From NCBI GenBank assembly GCA_910576205.1, contig CAJTHL010000007.1:1-64000 (forward strand): a DNA stretch of 64,000 nt, written 5' to 3'. Source of the DNA: Clostridia bacterium. Its GTDB lineage: Bacteria > Bacillota > Clostridia > Lachnospirales > Lachnospiraceae. The position numbers and the translations under genes are program-made. This document shows positions 18,066 to 27,173 of this stretch, one piece after another. The first letter of the stretch is position 1. Every line of letters starts with the position of its first letter. The notes under the pieces are model-generated. The model was not told the DNA's origin and searched no databases. It worked only from the letters and a program-made list of their open reading frames with translations.

Positions 18066-18992
18066 TTACCCGCACAGCCGTCGGTTCCCCAGAACCGCTG
18101 CGTCCCGCTCTGTCACTACGCCCTTCTCCACCAGAAAAACCGGATGATAGGACAGCTTCGCACGGCGCAGGCCTTCCTCCCCTACGTCATCCTCCCGGTT
18201 AAGGTACTGGTATCCTGCGCCCTCATGGAGGGCAAACTGCTGGTTTATCACAGCATATGCGCCTGGTATATCATTAAATGCCTTTTCCACATGCACCACC
18301 ATGGTGTCGTCGCAGACCGGCTCCCCAATGCTGAACGCCACGATCTCCCCCTGCACCCGCAGAAGGCCGCCCCGCATCTTTAGCTCCTCAAAGAGCCGCA
18401 GGAAATTCAAGGTAACGCAGATCTCCGCCAGCTTCCCCGCGTCCTCCTCGCAGCCGTTCAATTCCCGCCACCGGAGGGCCATCTGAAAACATTCCTCCAC
18501 GTTTTCCGGGCTGATGGGCTCATAGGCCCAGTCCGGATAGGTCCGCATAAACTTGTTTACATGGTTCTTTTTCCCATGATACTTTTTTCCGGACAGATTT
18601 ACAAGCTTTTCCGTCTCATACACATAATCTGCGTACGTGCGGTCATACACAATCTGGAAACGGCCGGGATAGAGCTCCTCCAGCCACCCAAAAGATTCCC
18701 GGGTAACATTGTGGAGCCGGAAGGGGGCTTTTCGTATTGCACAGTAGTCCATCAACGCGTCCAGGGCCGGCCTTGGATCCTTTGCCCCCCATGGGAAGGT
18801 GAAGGAAATATCCCCCTCCAGACTGGCAAACACCAGCATGTCCTCCACAATGGCAAAGCCTGTGGGGTAATGCCTGCACCACAGGTATACATTGGCAAAA
18901 GTCATCTCACAGCTTCTTGTCTTCCGCTGCCTTAAATAGCCACTGATTACATCCCGATCCGCAAGCTCCGGGCGCTTAAACTGTATATCCAT
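18066..18992 (-). CDS. DUF2156/phosphatidylglycerol lysyltransferase C-terminal-domain protein
   Basis: GNAT-fold protein of 308 aa, related to the C-terminal catalytic half of MprF-type enzymes but without membrane helices. Such soluble homologues (COG4866) have no firmly proven substrate. Visible blocks include MTFANVYLWCRHYPTGFAI (near residue 30), GKKYHGKKNHVNKFMRTYPDW (near 140) and YQYLNREDDVGEEGLRRAK (near 270), the typical signature end. ATG 18992 follows AGGAG at 5 nt; GTG 18998 would be too close to that site. It directly precedes hisC. Confidence 0.82.
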   Translation of the reverse strand: MDIQFKRPELADRDVISGYLRQRKTRSCEMTFANVYLWCRHYPTGFAIVEDMLVFASLEGDISFTFPWGAKDPRPALDALMDYCAIRKAPFRLHNVTRESFGWLEELYPGRFQIVYDRTYADYVYETEKLVNLSGKKYHGKKNHVNKFMRTYPDWAYEPISPENVEECFQMALRWRELNGCEEDAGKLAEICVTLNFLRLFEELKMRGGLLRVQGEIVAFSIGEPVCDDTMVVHVEKAFNDIPGAYAVINQQFALHEGAGYQYLNREDDVGEEGLRRAKLSYHPVFLVEKGVVTERDAAVLGNRRLCG

Positions 18993-19019
18993 ATTCACTC
19001 CTGTTTTCTCTTTATCTAT

Positions 19020-19051
19020 AAAGAGGGCACCGCATCTGCAATGCCCTCTTT
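19020..19051 (-). terminator. Intrinsic terminator after the sugar nucleotidyltransferase gene
   Basis: AAAGAGGGCA pairs with TGCCCTCTTT around a 12-nt loop, starting 4 bp after the stop at 19055. The T-run forms part of the stem. Confidence 0.7.
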
Positions 19052-19054
19052 TCT

Positions 19055-19972
19055 CTATGAAAAAAGCTTTTCTTTGTACACTCCGTCTGCTATCAGCTTT
19101 CGAAATGCTTCCACCACAGACTGTTTATCCTCTTTATAGGTCACTCCAAACCATTTGTCCCTGGTTTCCAGCACCTTTACGGATGCCTTACCCTCTTTGA
19201 TCAGACCGTCCACAATGGTGGGAAGCAGGTACTCTGCCTTGATATCTCCCGGCTTTACCTTCCCCAGAAAATCGACAAATCCTCTTTCCACCACATCCAG
19301 GAACTCCGGGGTCAGTCCCCACATATTCATGGACACATGGGCGCCTGCGTCAATCTCCTTAAGCGCTCCGCTCTCGTCTGGCGCAGCGGCTCCCTGATCT
19401 GTCTTTACAATGCCCGAGGTCTCCACCACATCCGTAAGAAATCCGTTCTCTACCTTGCAGACGCCTCTTGTAACGGCACCGTTGTCACTTAAAGTATTAC
19501 CTAAAATAAATCCGGCCATACAGAAATCCATTTTTCCCGTGTCCGGCCGCTCCTGCACCAGGTAATCATGCACCTTCACAAAAGCCTCTTTTCCGTAGTA
19601 ATCGTCTGCATTAATTACCGCAAACGGCTCATTAAGGATTCCCTTGCAGCTCAATACAGCCTGGCCCGTGCCCCAGGGCTTTGTGCGCTCCTGGGGGTTT
19701 TTGAACCCTCCTGGCAGATTATCCACCTCCTGAAACGCATAGGCTGTCTCCACGATTTTCTCCATACGCGTTCCGATGATTTCCCGGAAGTCCTTCTCCA
19801 GATCCCGGCGGATAATAAACACTACCTTGTTAAAGCCTGCCTCCAGAGCGTCATGGACAGAGTAGTCCATGATAATCTCCCCGCTTGGCCCCACAGGTTC
19901 CAGCTGCTTGATGCCGCCGCCAAACCGGCTTCCGATTCCGGCCGCCATAACTACCAGTGCTGTTTTCTTCAT
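19055..19972 (-). CDS. Sugar-phosphate nucleotidyltransferase family protein
   Basis: Probable NDP-sugar pyrophosphorylase-like enzyme, 305 aa, which joins a sugar phosphate to NTP. The N-terminal Rossmann-like fold opens with the family loop VVMAAGIGSRFGGGIKQLEPVG; further marks are KPWGTGQAVL near residue 100 and VINADDYYGKEAF near 120 (metal-binding Asp). The C-terminal part ends KWFGVTYKEDKQSV. The sugar and nucleotide cannot be told from sequence. SD CAGGAGG lies 9 nt before ATG 19972. It lies directly downstream of glmM, which suggests a role in envelope precursor supply. Confidence 0.82.
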   Translation of the reverse strand: MKKTALVVMAAGIGSRFGGGIKQLEPVGPSGEIIMDYSVHDALEAGFNKVVFIIRRDLEKDFREIIGTRMEKIVETAYAFQEVDNLPGGFKNPQERTKPWGTGQAVLSCKGILNEPFAVINADDYYGKEAFVKVHDYLVQERPDTGKMDFCMAGFILGNTLSDNGAVTRGVCKVENGFLTDVVETSGIVKTDQGAAAPDESGALKEIDAGAHVSMNMWGLTPEFLDVVERGFVDFLGKVKPGDIKAEYLLPTIVDGLIKEGKASVKVLETRDKWFGVTYKEDKQSVVEAFRKLIADGVYKEKLFS

Positions 19973-20003
19973 AATCTTGTATACCTCCTGTTTTCAGATT
20001 CTT

Positions 20004-21338
20004 TTATTGTACACTTTTCATGGCGTTGATAATGTGGAGCACACACTCCTCACAGAGTTCATCCGTCAGCGCTTCCACCATAACCCGCAGGAGGGGCTCC
20101 GTACCGCTCTTTCTCACCAGGACGCGGCCATCCTCTCCCAGGCGCTCCTCCACATAGCGGATAGCCTCCTGCACCTTCCCGTGCTCCAGGGTGGCGTCCA
20201 TATCCGTCACCTTCAGGTTTTGCAGAAGCTGGGGATAAATCTTCACCTCGCTGGCCAGGGTAGCCAGGGTGGCCTTCTTTTCCAGCATGACTTCCATGAC
20301 CTTAAGGGAGGTTAAAATGCCGTCCCCCGTGGTGGCATGCTTGCTGAAAATAATGTGGCCCGACTGCTCGCCGCCAAGCTGGAATCCGTTCTGGGTCATA
20401 TTTTCATAGACGTATTTGTCGCCTACCGCCGTTTTCTCATATTTAAGGCCGATCTTATCGCAGGCTTTATAAAGACCCAGGTTGGACATTACGGTAGTTA
20501 CAATGGTGTCCCCTCTGAGAGCGTTCTGCTCCTTCATGTATTTTCCGCACACATAGAGAATCATATCGCCGTTTACCACGTTTCCGTTTTCGTCCACGGC
20601 AATGCACCGGTCCGCGTCCCCGTCGTAGGCAAAACCCACATCCAGATGGTTTTCCCGCACAAACTGCTGCAACACTTCTATGTGGGTGGAGCCACAGTTG
20701 GTGTTAATGTTGACACCGTCCGGTTCATTGTGAATCACATAGGTTCTGGCTCCCAGGGCATCAAACACACTCTTTGCAATGGCCGAAGAGCTGCCGTTGG
20801 CGCAGTCCAGACCTACCCGCATATGCTTGAAGGAACGGGTGGGCAGGGAAATAAGATACCCCACATAGCGGTTCCGGCCCGCGGAAAAGTCCACGGTGCG
20901 TCCAATATCCGCTCCTGTGGCCAGAGGCCGCTCCTCGCTGTCTCCATCCAGGTATTTCTCTACCTTAGCCTCCACCTCAGCTTCCAGCTTATGGCCATAT
21001 CCGTTGATAATCTTTATTCCGTTGTCATAGAAGGGGTTGTGACTGGCGGAAATCATGATTCCGCAGTCAAATCCTTCCGTGCGCACCACATAGGACACGC
21101 TTGGAGTCGTGGTTACATGGAGCAGATATGCGTCGCCGCCGGAAGCCGTAATGCCTGCTGCCAGGGCGTACTCAAACATATAGCTGCTTCTTCTGGTGTC
21201 TTTTCCAATGGCGATCTTCGCCTTGTGGTCCCTGCCATAGAACCATCCCAGGTATCTTCCCACCTTAAAAGCATGCTCCACGGTCAGCTTTACATTGGCC
21301 TCGCCCCGGAAGCCGTCTGTACCAAAATATTTACCCAT
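20004..21338 (-). CDS. glmM: Phosphoglucosamine mutase
   Basis: Interconverts glucosamine-6-phosphate and glucosamine-1-phosphate on the path to UDP-GlcNAc for peptidoglycan, 444 aa. It starts GKYFGTDGFRGEAN as in GlmM. The phosphoserine loop is MISASHNPFYDNGIKI near residue 100, the metal-binding loop is YDGDADRCIAVDENG near 240, and the sugar-specificity loop GGEQSGHII is near 325. The C-terminal phosphate loop is VRKSGTEPLLRVM. Two ATGs are adjacent; the second (21338) has the better 6-nt spacing from AGGAGG. The gene follows prfA by 21 bp. Confidence 0.95.
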   Translation of the reverse strand: MGKYFGTDGFRGEANVKLTVEHAFKVGRYLGWFYGRDHKAKIAIGKDTRRSSYMFEYALAAGITASGGDAYLLHVTTTPSVSYVVRTEGFDCGIMISASHNPFYDNGIKIINGYGHKLEAEVEAKVEKYLDGDSEERPLATGADIGRTVDFSAGRNRYVGYLISLPTRSFKHMRVGLDCANGSSSAIAKSVFDALGARTYVIHNEPDGVNINTNCGSTHIEVLQQFVRENHLDVGFAYDGDADRCIAVDENGNVVNGDMILYVCGKYMKEQNALRGDTIVTTVMSNLGLYKACDKIGLKYEKTAVGDKYVYENMTQNGFQLGGEQSGHIIFSKHATTGDGILTSLKVMEVMLEKKATLATLASEVKIYPQLLQNLKVTDMDATLEHGKVQEAIRYVEERLGEDGRVLVRKSGTEPLLRVMVEALTDELCEECVLHIINAMKSVQ

Positions 21339-21359
21339 CATAATCCTCCTGCCACAAAT

Positions 21360-22430
21360 TTAATCATTCATCGCCGCCAGCATGGCCGCCTGACTGGCGG
21401 CAATACAGGCGTCCAGAATCTCCTGTATATCTCCGTTCATAATCTTATCCAGTTTATAAAGCGTCAGTCCGATGCGATGATCCGTTACGCGTCCCTGGGG
21501 GAAATTGTAGGTGCGGATTTTCTCTGAGCGGTCACCCGTACCGATCTGGCTTCTCCTGGCCTCCGCCTCCGCCGCATGGGCCTTCTGGCATTCCATATCG
21601 TAAAGCTTGGCCCGCAGAAGGGCAAAAGCCTTGGCCTTATTCTGAAGCTGGGATTTCTCCGTCTGACTGTACACCACGATGCCTGTGGGATAGTGGGTCA
21701 GACGCACGGCGGAGTCCGTGGTGTTAACACACTGGCCACCGTTTCCGGAGGCCCGCATCACATCGATGCGGATATCCTTTTCGTCGATCTGTACATCTAC
21801 CTCCTCCGCCTCCGGCATCACTGCCACGGTAATGGTGGAGGTGTGAATCCTTCCGCCGGACTCTGTCTCCGGTACACGCTGTACCCGGTGGACGCCGGAC
21901 TCGTATTTCATAACAGAGTAAGCCCCCTGTCCGTTAATCATAAAGTTGATGCTTTTCATACCGCCGATGCCGATCTCATCGGCTTCTATGACCTCTATCT
22001 TCCACCGTCTGCTCTCCGCGTAGTGGACATACATGCGGTAGATCTCTGCGGCAAACAGAGCAGCCTCATCCCCGCCCGCCCCGGCCCGGATTTCCACAAT
22101 GACGTTCTTGTCGTCGTTGGGGTCCTTAGGCAGCAGCAATATCTTTAAGGTATGCTCCAGTTCTTCAATCCGTGCTCTGGCACCGGAAAGCTCCTCCTTT
22201 AAGAGCTCCCGCATCTCCTCGTCGCTCTCCTCATCCAGCATCTGCAGGCTTTCTTCCACGGTGTCCTTACATTTTCTGTATTCCTGGTAAGCTTCCACCA
22301 GAGGCTGCAGATCATTCTGCTCCTTCATAAGCTTCCGGAACCGCTTCTGATCGTTTACCACGGACGGCTCATTGAGTTCATTCATAATATCCTCAAACCG
22401 CAGAAGAAGATCCTCTAATTTATCAAACAT
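21360..22430 (-). CDS. prfA: Peptide chain release factor 1
   Basis: Recognises UAA and UAG in the ribosomal A site and triggers peptide release, 356 aa. The universal GGQ motif lies in [21 protein letters not shown] near residue 235, with the PrmC-methylated glutamine. The N-terminal helical domain and the superfamily block [19 protein letters not shown] near 110 are intact. The start ATG 22430 follows AAGGAG. It lies directly downstream of prmC, whose product methylates it; this pairing is widely conserved. Confidence 0.96.
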   Translation of the reverse strand: MFDKLEDLLLRFEDIMNELNEPSVVNDQKRFRKLMKEQNDLQPLVEAYQEYRKCKDTVEESLQMLDEESDEEMRELLKEELSGARARIEELEHTLKILLLPKDPNDDKNVIVEIRAGAGGDEAALFAAEIYRMYVHYAESRRWKIEVIEADEIGIGGMKSINFMINGQGAYSVMKYESGVHRVQRVPETESGGRIHTSTITVAVMPEAEEVDVQIDEKDIRIDVMRASGNGGQCVNTTDSAVRLTHYPTGIVVYSQTEKSQLQNKAKAFALLRAKLYDMECQKAHAAEAEARRSQIGTGDRSEKIRTYNFPQGRVTDHRIGLTLYKLDKIMNGDIQEILDACIAASQAAMLAAMND

Positions 22431-22457
22431 ATATTCTCCTTTTCAGTATAACGCCTG

Positions 22458-23294
22458 TTATCTCTTCCAGATCCCCTGCACCACCCGGTCATTACCGCAG
22501 AGGTCCTTTGTCACGGACACACCGTCAAACCCTGCCTGCCGCAGCAGGGCAGACACTGCTTCCCCCTGGTCATAGCCGATTTCCAGATACAGATGTCCAT
22601 CCTGTTTCAGATAGCCCCCTGCCTGCTGTGCCAGTATCCGGTAAAAACGAAGGCCGTCTTCCCCTCCGTCCAGGGCCTGCCTTGGTTCATGCTCCCGCAC
22701 CTCTTCCATAAGGCCGGGTATCTCCCCTGTGGTAATATAAGGGGGGTTGGATACAATACAGTCAAAGGAATGGGCTTTTATGCGGGAAAACATGTCGCTC
22801 TTGCGAAATTCCGCTTTTACCCGGTGATCCCGGGCATTCTGCCGGGCCACAGCCAGGGCTTCCGTGGAAATATCCGTGCCCAGGCCCTCTGTGCCCGGGC
22901 ATAAGGCCAGGAGGCTGATAAGGATACAGCCGCTTCCCGTGCAGACATCCAGCACCTCCATGCCTGCCTCCAGGGTCTTTAAGGCCTCCTCCACCAGGGT
23001 TTCCGTGTCCTGTCTGGGTATAAGCACATCCTCATTGACCCGGAAAGAAAGCCCCATAAACTCCTGTCGTTCTGTCAGATACTGTAAGGGGATCCGTCTG
23101 CCTCTGTTCTGAAGAAAATTTTCATATCCGATTACCTGGGCAGGCGTAATCTCCTCCTCCCCGTGGGCATAATACCAGCTTCTGCTCTTTCCTGTCAAAT
23201 GCTCCAGCAGATACCACGCATCCAGTTCCGCCTCCGGAATCCCCTGTTCTTTCAGATAGGCGCTTCCGTGGGCATAGGCTTCACACAATGTCAT
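22458..23294 (-). CDS. prmC: Release factor glutamine methyltransferase
   Basis: SAM-dependent enzyme, 278 aa, that N5-methylates the glutamine of the GGQ motif of release factors. The N-terminal helical domain contains PLQYLTERQEFMGLSF near residue 70. The methyltransferase part has motif I VLDVCTGSGCILISLLA near 115 and the catalytic NPPY in CIVSNPPYITTGEI near 180. Its start lies inside the end of the upstream DUF1385 gene (14-nt overlap) with SD GGAGTG. It lies 27 bp before prfA, its substrate gene. Confidence 0.94.
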   Translation of the reverse strand: MTLCEAYAHGSAYLKEQGIPEAELDAWYLLEHLTGKSRSWYYAHGEEEITPAQVIGYENFLQNRGRRIPLQYLTERQEFMGLSFRVNEDVLIPRQDTETLVEEALKTLEAGMEVLDVCTGSGCILISLLALCPGTEGLGTDISTEALAVARQNARDHRVKAEFRKSDMFSRIKAHSFDCIVSNPPYITTGEIPGLMEEVREHEPRQALDGGEDGLRFYRILAQQAGGYLKQDGHLYLEIGYDQGEAVSALLRQAGFDGVSVTKDLCGNDRVVQGIWKR

Positions 23295-24891
23295 TTCTCA
23301 CTCCATCATCGGATCTTTCCAAAATCTCGGGAATATCCAAATCTGTCCCCTCTGTTTTCTCCTCAGCAGCAGTCTCCGGCTCCGGCCTGCTCCACACAGG
23401 ATTTCTCCAGTCCCAGTCGTCCGGATCCTCCTGCGTTTCCACTGGCGCAGACGTCTGGGCAGACCTGGTTTTCTTTTGCTCCGGCTCCCCCTTACGGGCA
23501 GGCTTCTTTGCCTCTGCAGCCTTCTGCTGTTTTGGTTCCGTATTTCCCCAGACAGGATTCATCCAGTCCTCGGAGTCGTCCTCCTCCACAGGTTCCCGGA
23601 CCGCAGGCTCCTTAACAGGCTCCGGCTCCTCAGCCTTTTTTTCTTTCCGTCCCCAGAAAGGTTTCTTTTCCGTCTTTTTCTTTTGTGGCTTTGCCGCTTT
23701 CTCCGGTTTTTTCTTTACCTCTTCTTTTTTATCTGTCTCTTCGATATCCAGTATCTCAATGCCATCCAGATCGTCAGTCTTTTCCGGCTCCAGGGTTTTC
23801 CCATCTTCCAGGGAATCCTCCTCTCTCTCTGCCTTTACAGGCTTCTGGGAAACCGGCGCAGCCGTCTCCGTCTCCGCCTCCATAGCGAAAGCAGTTTCCT
23901 TTGCAAGAGCTCCCGTTTCCTCCGTCCCGTCCTCCATATAGGCGTCCAGCCCGTCGTCCTGGGTCTCAAAGACAACCCCCATGCCTGCCTGGTAAGCGCG
24001 CCAGTCAAAGACAGCCTCCACCGCCGCAATACCCACTTCCATCATCTTCCTGTCGGGCTCCCTGGTAGTAAGGGCCTGGAGCCACATGCCGGGGATGCTT
24101 AAGAAACGCACGACGGCGTTCTCCGTGTTGCCGGCAAAACGGATAAATTCATAGGATACTCCCGCGATTACCGGCACAAGGGCCACCCGGATCAGCACTC
24201 TTTGCACCGGGGATTCCACCCGGATAAAAATAAAGAAGATAATACTGATTCCCATGACAATCAGCATAAAGCTTGTTCCGCAGCGCCTGTGATGCTTGGA
24301 AGCTTTGCGCACATTCTTTGTATTGAGCTCCCAGCCGTTTTCTATACAGTTGATACATTTATGCTCTGCGCCATGATACTGAAACACCCGCTGGATATCC
24401 CGCATCCTGGAAATCAGAAGCACATAGGCAATAAACAAAAGCAGACGGATCACGCCTTCAATCACCGCCAGAAGCGTATCCGATACAATATACTTTTTTA
24501 AATACTCTGCGATAAAATAGGGCAGCACCATAAAGATCCCCACTGCCATTACTATGGAGAACACCACCGTAAGGCCTGTGATTACGTCCTCCGCCCTGTC
24601 CTTAAACAACTTCTGAACGACGTCATCTGTTTTGGAAGGTTCATCATCATCATAAAAATCTGCCGAATGGGTCAGACATTTCATGCCCAGAACCAGGGAA
24701 TCCACGAAATTAATTACCCCACGGACAATGGGTATCTTCCGCAGCACGCTCTTTCCCGCAATGCTGCTATACGCATCCACCTGTACATCAATCTCCCCGT
24801 CCGGCTTTCGCACGGCAATGGAGAAGGTGTCTCCATTCTTCATCATAATACCTTCTATAACGGCCTGCCCGCCAATTCCCGATGATTTCAT
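23281..24891 (-). CDS. DUF1385 (YqhQ-like) membrane protein with long charged C-terminal tail
   Basis: Conserved Firmicute membrane protein of unproven function, 536 aa. The family core (residues 1-310) starts IGGQAVIEGIMMKNGD, has about four membrane segments between 95 and 235, and carries the invariant QYHGAEHKCINCIE and HHRRCGTSF blocks whose His/Cys suggest metal binding. Beyond residue 310 this protein has an unusual 220-residue Lys/Glu/Ala-rich tail with two copies of a DW-x-NPVW motif near the end. ATG 24891 is preferred (AGAGGG 10 nt upstream) over in-frame TTG 24915. It overlaps prmC by 14 nt and belongs to the prmC-prfA-glmM run. Confidence 0.85.
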   Translation of the reverse strand: MKSSGIGGQAVIEGIMMKNGDTFSIAVRKPDGEIDVQVDAYSSIAGKSVLRKIPIVRGVINFVDSLVLGMKCLTHSADFYDDDEPSKTDDVVQKLFKDRAEDVITGLTVVFSIVMAVGIFMVLPYFIAEYLKKYIVSDTLLAVIEGVIRLLLFIAYVLLISRMRDIQRVFQYHGAEHKCINCIENGWELNTKNVRKASKHHRRCGTSFMLIVMGISIIFFIFIRVESPVQRVLIRVALVPVIAGVSYEFIRFAGNTENAVVRFLSIPGMWLQALTTREPDRKMMEVGIAAVEAVFDWRAYQAGMGVVFETQDDGLDAYMEDGTEETGALAKETAFAMEAETETAAPVSQKPVKAEREEDSLEDGKTLEPEKTDDLDGIEILDIEETDKKEEVKKKPEKAAKPQKKKTEKKPFWGRKEKKAEEPEPVKEPAVREPVEEDDSEDWMNPVWGNTEPKQQKAAEAKKPARKGEPEQKKTRSAQTSAPVETQEDPDDWDWRNPVWSRPEPETAAEEKTEGTDLDIPEILERSDDGVRNDIV

Positions 24892-24942
24892 ATTTTTTGT
24901 ACCCTCTGACGCCAAAGGGCGTCTTTTCGTCTCTCCTCCTAA

Positions 24943-24963
24943 GGAATACCCTTAGGGGTATCC
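24943..24963. repeat. Palindrome in the leader of the DUF1385 gene
   Basis: A near-perfect 21-bp palindrome (GGAATACCC..GGGTATCC) lies between rpmE and the DUF1385 gene, followed on the minus strand by AGGAGGAG and a second small hairpin GACGCC..GGCGTC (24909-24922). The role is unknown. Confidence 0.4.
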
Positions 24964-25005
24964 TGTTCTGACACGCCTCAGGCGGTCTCTCAATGTATCG
25001 AAAAC

Positions 25006-25033
25006 GGGGTGAGGTTTCCTCAAACCTCACCCC
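25006..25033 (-). terminator. Intrinsic terminator after rpmE
   Basis: A perfect 12-bp stem (GGGGTGAGGTTT with its complement) with a 4-nt loop, then GTTTTCG on the minus strand, 14 bp after the rpmE stop. Confidence 0.85.
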
Positions 25034-25047
25034 ATACCCCTCATTTC

Positions 25048-25251
25048 TTATTTCGTCATCCCGTACTTGCGGTTAAACTTGTCAATACGTCCGCGGGCCG
25101 CAGCTGCCTTCTGCTGACCTGTGTAGAACGAATGGCATTTGGAACAGATTTCTACGTGAATATCCTTCTTTGTAGAGCCTGTCACGAATGTATTGCCGCA
25201 GTTGCATGTTACGGTTGCCTGATAATACTCCGGATGGATTCCTTCCTTCAT
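25048..25251 (-). CDS. rpmE: Ribosomal protein bL31, zinc-containing type
   Basis: Large-subunit protein bL31, 67 aa. It opens [20 protein letters not shown] and contains CNC plus ICSKC, the four-cysteine zinc form (C+) rather than the cysteine-free paralogue. It ends [13 protein letters not shown] as usual. ATG 25251 follows AAGAGGTGAAAG; the frame reads back to 25329, but that extension does not belong to the family. It is a single-gene unit between its own promoter and a strong terminator, downstream of rho as in many Firmicutes. Confidence 0.95.
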   Translation of the reverse strand: MKEGIHPEYYQATVTCNCGNTFVTGSTKKDIHVEICSKCHSFYTGQQKAAAARGRIDKFNRKYGMTK

Positions 25252-25390
25252 GTCTTTCACCTCTTCTATATTTTTGTGAACTTCCCGTCTCAATTCCCGG
25301 CCAATGCCGCTCCCGTACTTCCACGGCAAGATATCCCGGGCTATCCCTGTAAGTCCCTGCAGTTTGCTGGTCTCTATAAACAGCAGTCAG

Positions 25391-25419
25391 ATTATAGCAT
25401 AGGCTGTGTTTTTTTGCAA
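25391..25419 (-). promoter_or_regulatory. Promoter of rpmE
   Basis: TTGCAA (25414-25419) and TATAAT (25391-25396) are 17 bp apart on the minus strand. It starts inside the gap just after the rho stop and gives a leader of about 130 nt, long enough for an L31-type autoregulatory leader. Confidence 0.8.
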
Positions 25420-25426
25420 GTCTTTC

Positions 25427-26842
25427 CTAAAATAATTTCGTTTTCTTAACCATCTGCACAAACTCGCTGTTGTTCCTGGTTCTGGCGAAAAGGTTGAGAA
25501 TATTTTCCACCGCCTCGTCCGCCTTCATACCGTTGAGCCCCTTGCGCATACTGTCCATGGCCGACAGCTCTTCCTGGTTCAGAAGCAGGTCCTCCCGCCT
25601 TGTCCCCGACTTAGGAATGTCGATGGCAGGGAACACTCTCTTCTCCTGAAGCTTGCGGTTCAGCACCAGCTCCATGTTGCCGGTCCCCTTAAACTCCTCG
25701 TAGATCACGTCGTCCATCTTGCTTCCCGTCTCCACAAGAGCTGTGGCAAGAATAGTAAGGCTTCCGCCCTCCCTCATATTCCGGGCCGCTCCAAAAAACC
25801 GCTTGGGCATATGCAGAGCCGCCGGATCCAGGCCGCCGGAAAGGGTCCGCCCGCTGGGGGGAACCGTCAGATTATAGGCTCGCGCCAGACGGGTGATGCT
25901 GTCCAGAAGGATCACCACGTCCTTCTTATGCTCCACCAGACGCTTGGCCCGCTCAATAACCATCTCCGACACTCTCTTATGGTGCTCCGGAAGTTCGTCA
26001 AAGGTGGAGTAAATTACCTCCACGTTGGGCCCCTCAATGGCCTCCTTGATGTCCGTAACCTCCTCGGGACGCTCATCGATGAGCAGGATCAGAAGCTTCA
26101 TATCCGGATGGTTTCTGGTCACCGACTTGGCCACATCCTTAAGAAGCGTGGTTTTTCCGGCCTTTGGGGGGGAGACGATCATGCCTCTCTGCCCTTTTCC
26201 GATGGGGGAAATCACATCCACAATCCGCATGGCCGTACTTCCCCCCGGCCGCTCCAGATGAATCCGTTCATTGGGGAAAATCGGGGTCAGATCCTCAAAA
26301 TTCCTGCGGCGGGCCGCCTCGTCGGGCTTATAGCCGTTAATACTCTTAATGTACAGAAGGGCCGCAAATTTTTCCCCCTGGTTGCGTACCTTGACATTTC
26401 CCCGGAGAATATCCCCGGTCTTTAAGTTGAATTTCCGTATCATGGACGGATTTACATAGATATCATTCTCACCTGGCAGATAATTGGCGCTGCGGATAAA
26501 TCCGTAACCGTCCTGGAGCACCTCCACAATGCCATGGGCCTCCACGCCGCTGTCCAGGCTGGCCATATCCATGCCCGGGCGCTCTTTTCCCGCCGGCGTC
26601 CCTTCTGTACCCGTGTGCTGCCTCCCCGCTTCCTGGCCTTTTCGCTCCTCCGGCTCCCGCTCCCTTGCCGGCGTCTGGGGCCGCTCCGTCGCCTGGGCTT
26701 TCTCCGCATCCTGTGCGTCCTTTGTCAGCATGGCCTCAATAATATCTCCTTTTTTTGCTGCGGAAAGCCCCTTCATTCCCCGGGTCTTTGCGATCGCCTT
26801 CAGCTCCGTAATCGGAAGCGATTCGTATTGCTGTCTTGTCAT
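25427..26842 (-). CDS. rho: Transcription termination factor Rho
   Basis: Hexameric RNA-dependent ATPase that ends transcription, 471 aa. The N-terminal helical domain starts [20 protein letters not shown]. An Arg/Glu/Gly-rich insertion of about 55 residues (60-115) precedes the RNA-binding OB-fold ([19 protein letters not shown]). The ATPase domain has Walker [16 protein letters not shown] near residue 225, Walker [16 protein letters not shown] and the R-loop block [17 protein letters not shown] 26842 has AGGAGG at 4 nt; a frame to 26962 reads into the leader. The SD comes from a dispersed repeat (26847-26916). Confidence 0.95.
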   Translation of the reverse strand: MTRQQYESLPITELKAIAKTRGMKGLSAAKKGDIIEAMLTKDAQDAEKAQATERPQTPAREREPEERKGQEAGRQHTGTEGTPAGKERPGMDMASLDSGVEAHGIVEVLQDGYGFIRSANYLPGENDIYVNPSMIRKFNLKTGDILRGNVKVRNQGEKFAALLYIKSINGYKPDEAARRRNFEDLTPIFPNERIHLERPGGSTAMRIVDVISPIGKGQRGMIVSPPKAGKTTLLKDVAKSVTRNHPDMKLLILLIDERPEEVTDIKEAIEGPNVEVIYSTFDELPEHHKRVSEMVIERAKRLVEHKKDVVILLDSITRLARAYNLTVPPSGRTLSGGLDPAALHMPKRFFGAARNMREGGSLTILATALVETGSKMDDVIYEEFKGTGNMELVLNRKLQEKRVFPAIDIPKSGTRREDLLLNQEELSAMDSMRKGLNGMKADEAVENILNLFARTRNNSEFVQMVKKTKLF

Positions 26843-26846
26843 AAAT

Positions 26847-26916
26847 CCTCCTATTTTAAGTTCCGCATATGCCCTGCCACCCAGTACACAAAGACCTGTG
26901 CAGGCACATGCTGTTT
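26847..26916 (-). repeat. SD-carrying hairpin repeat, copy A (leader of rho)
   Basis: On the minus strand AAACAGCATGTGCC and GGGCATATGCGGAAC form the two arms, followed by TTAAAATAGGAGG, whose AGGAGG is the rho ribosome binding site. Five related copies lie at 44854, 50056, 52485, 54214 and 55508, all in the same orientation relative to a start codon. Confidence 0.75.
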
Positions 26917-27061
26917 CCCGTCCCTGTATCTTTCCAATTAATTTTCCCGTTATATCTGACAAACCGCTGCTGATTTATTTATTTCATCTGTGGGATTTGT
27001 GCCAGAACTCTCCGCGCACCCTAGATCAAGGAAAGACCTTGTCCAACTTTTGATATATCTG

Positions 27062-27089
27062 ATTATACCGCATTTTCCCAAAAAAGCAA
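27062..27089 (-). promoter_or_regulatory. Promoter of rho with long leader
   Basis: TTGCTT (27084-27089) and TATAAT (27062-27067) are 16 bp apart on the minus strand. The predicted leader is about 210 nt and contains a small hairpin (CAAGG..CCTTG, 27033-27047) close to the transcript start and repeat copy A next to the start codon. The rest of the 330-bp gap between rho and the radical SAM gene shows no gene. Confidence 0.72.
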
Positions 27090-27106
27090 ATGCTTTTGTA
27101 AAAATA

Positions 27107-27135
27107 TTGCTTTTTTCTCTCCTCTATGATAGATT
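27107..27135 (+). promoter_or_regulatory. Possible promoter of the radical SAM gene
   Basis: TTGCTT and TAGATT are spaced by 17 bp, about 35 nt before ATG 27174. The -10 is weak, so this is tentative. Confidence 0.35.
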
Positions 27136-27173
27136 TATAGCAGTAAATTTCCTGGAAAGGTATTGAAAAGGCC

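Noticed and set aside
20337..21527. 396-aa plus-strand open frame
   Set aside because: Antisense shadow of glmM and the prfA end, caused by GC-rich third positions.
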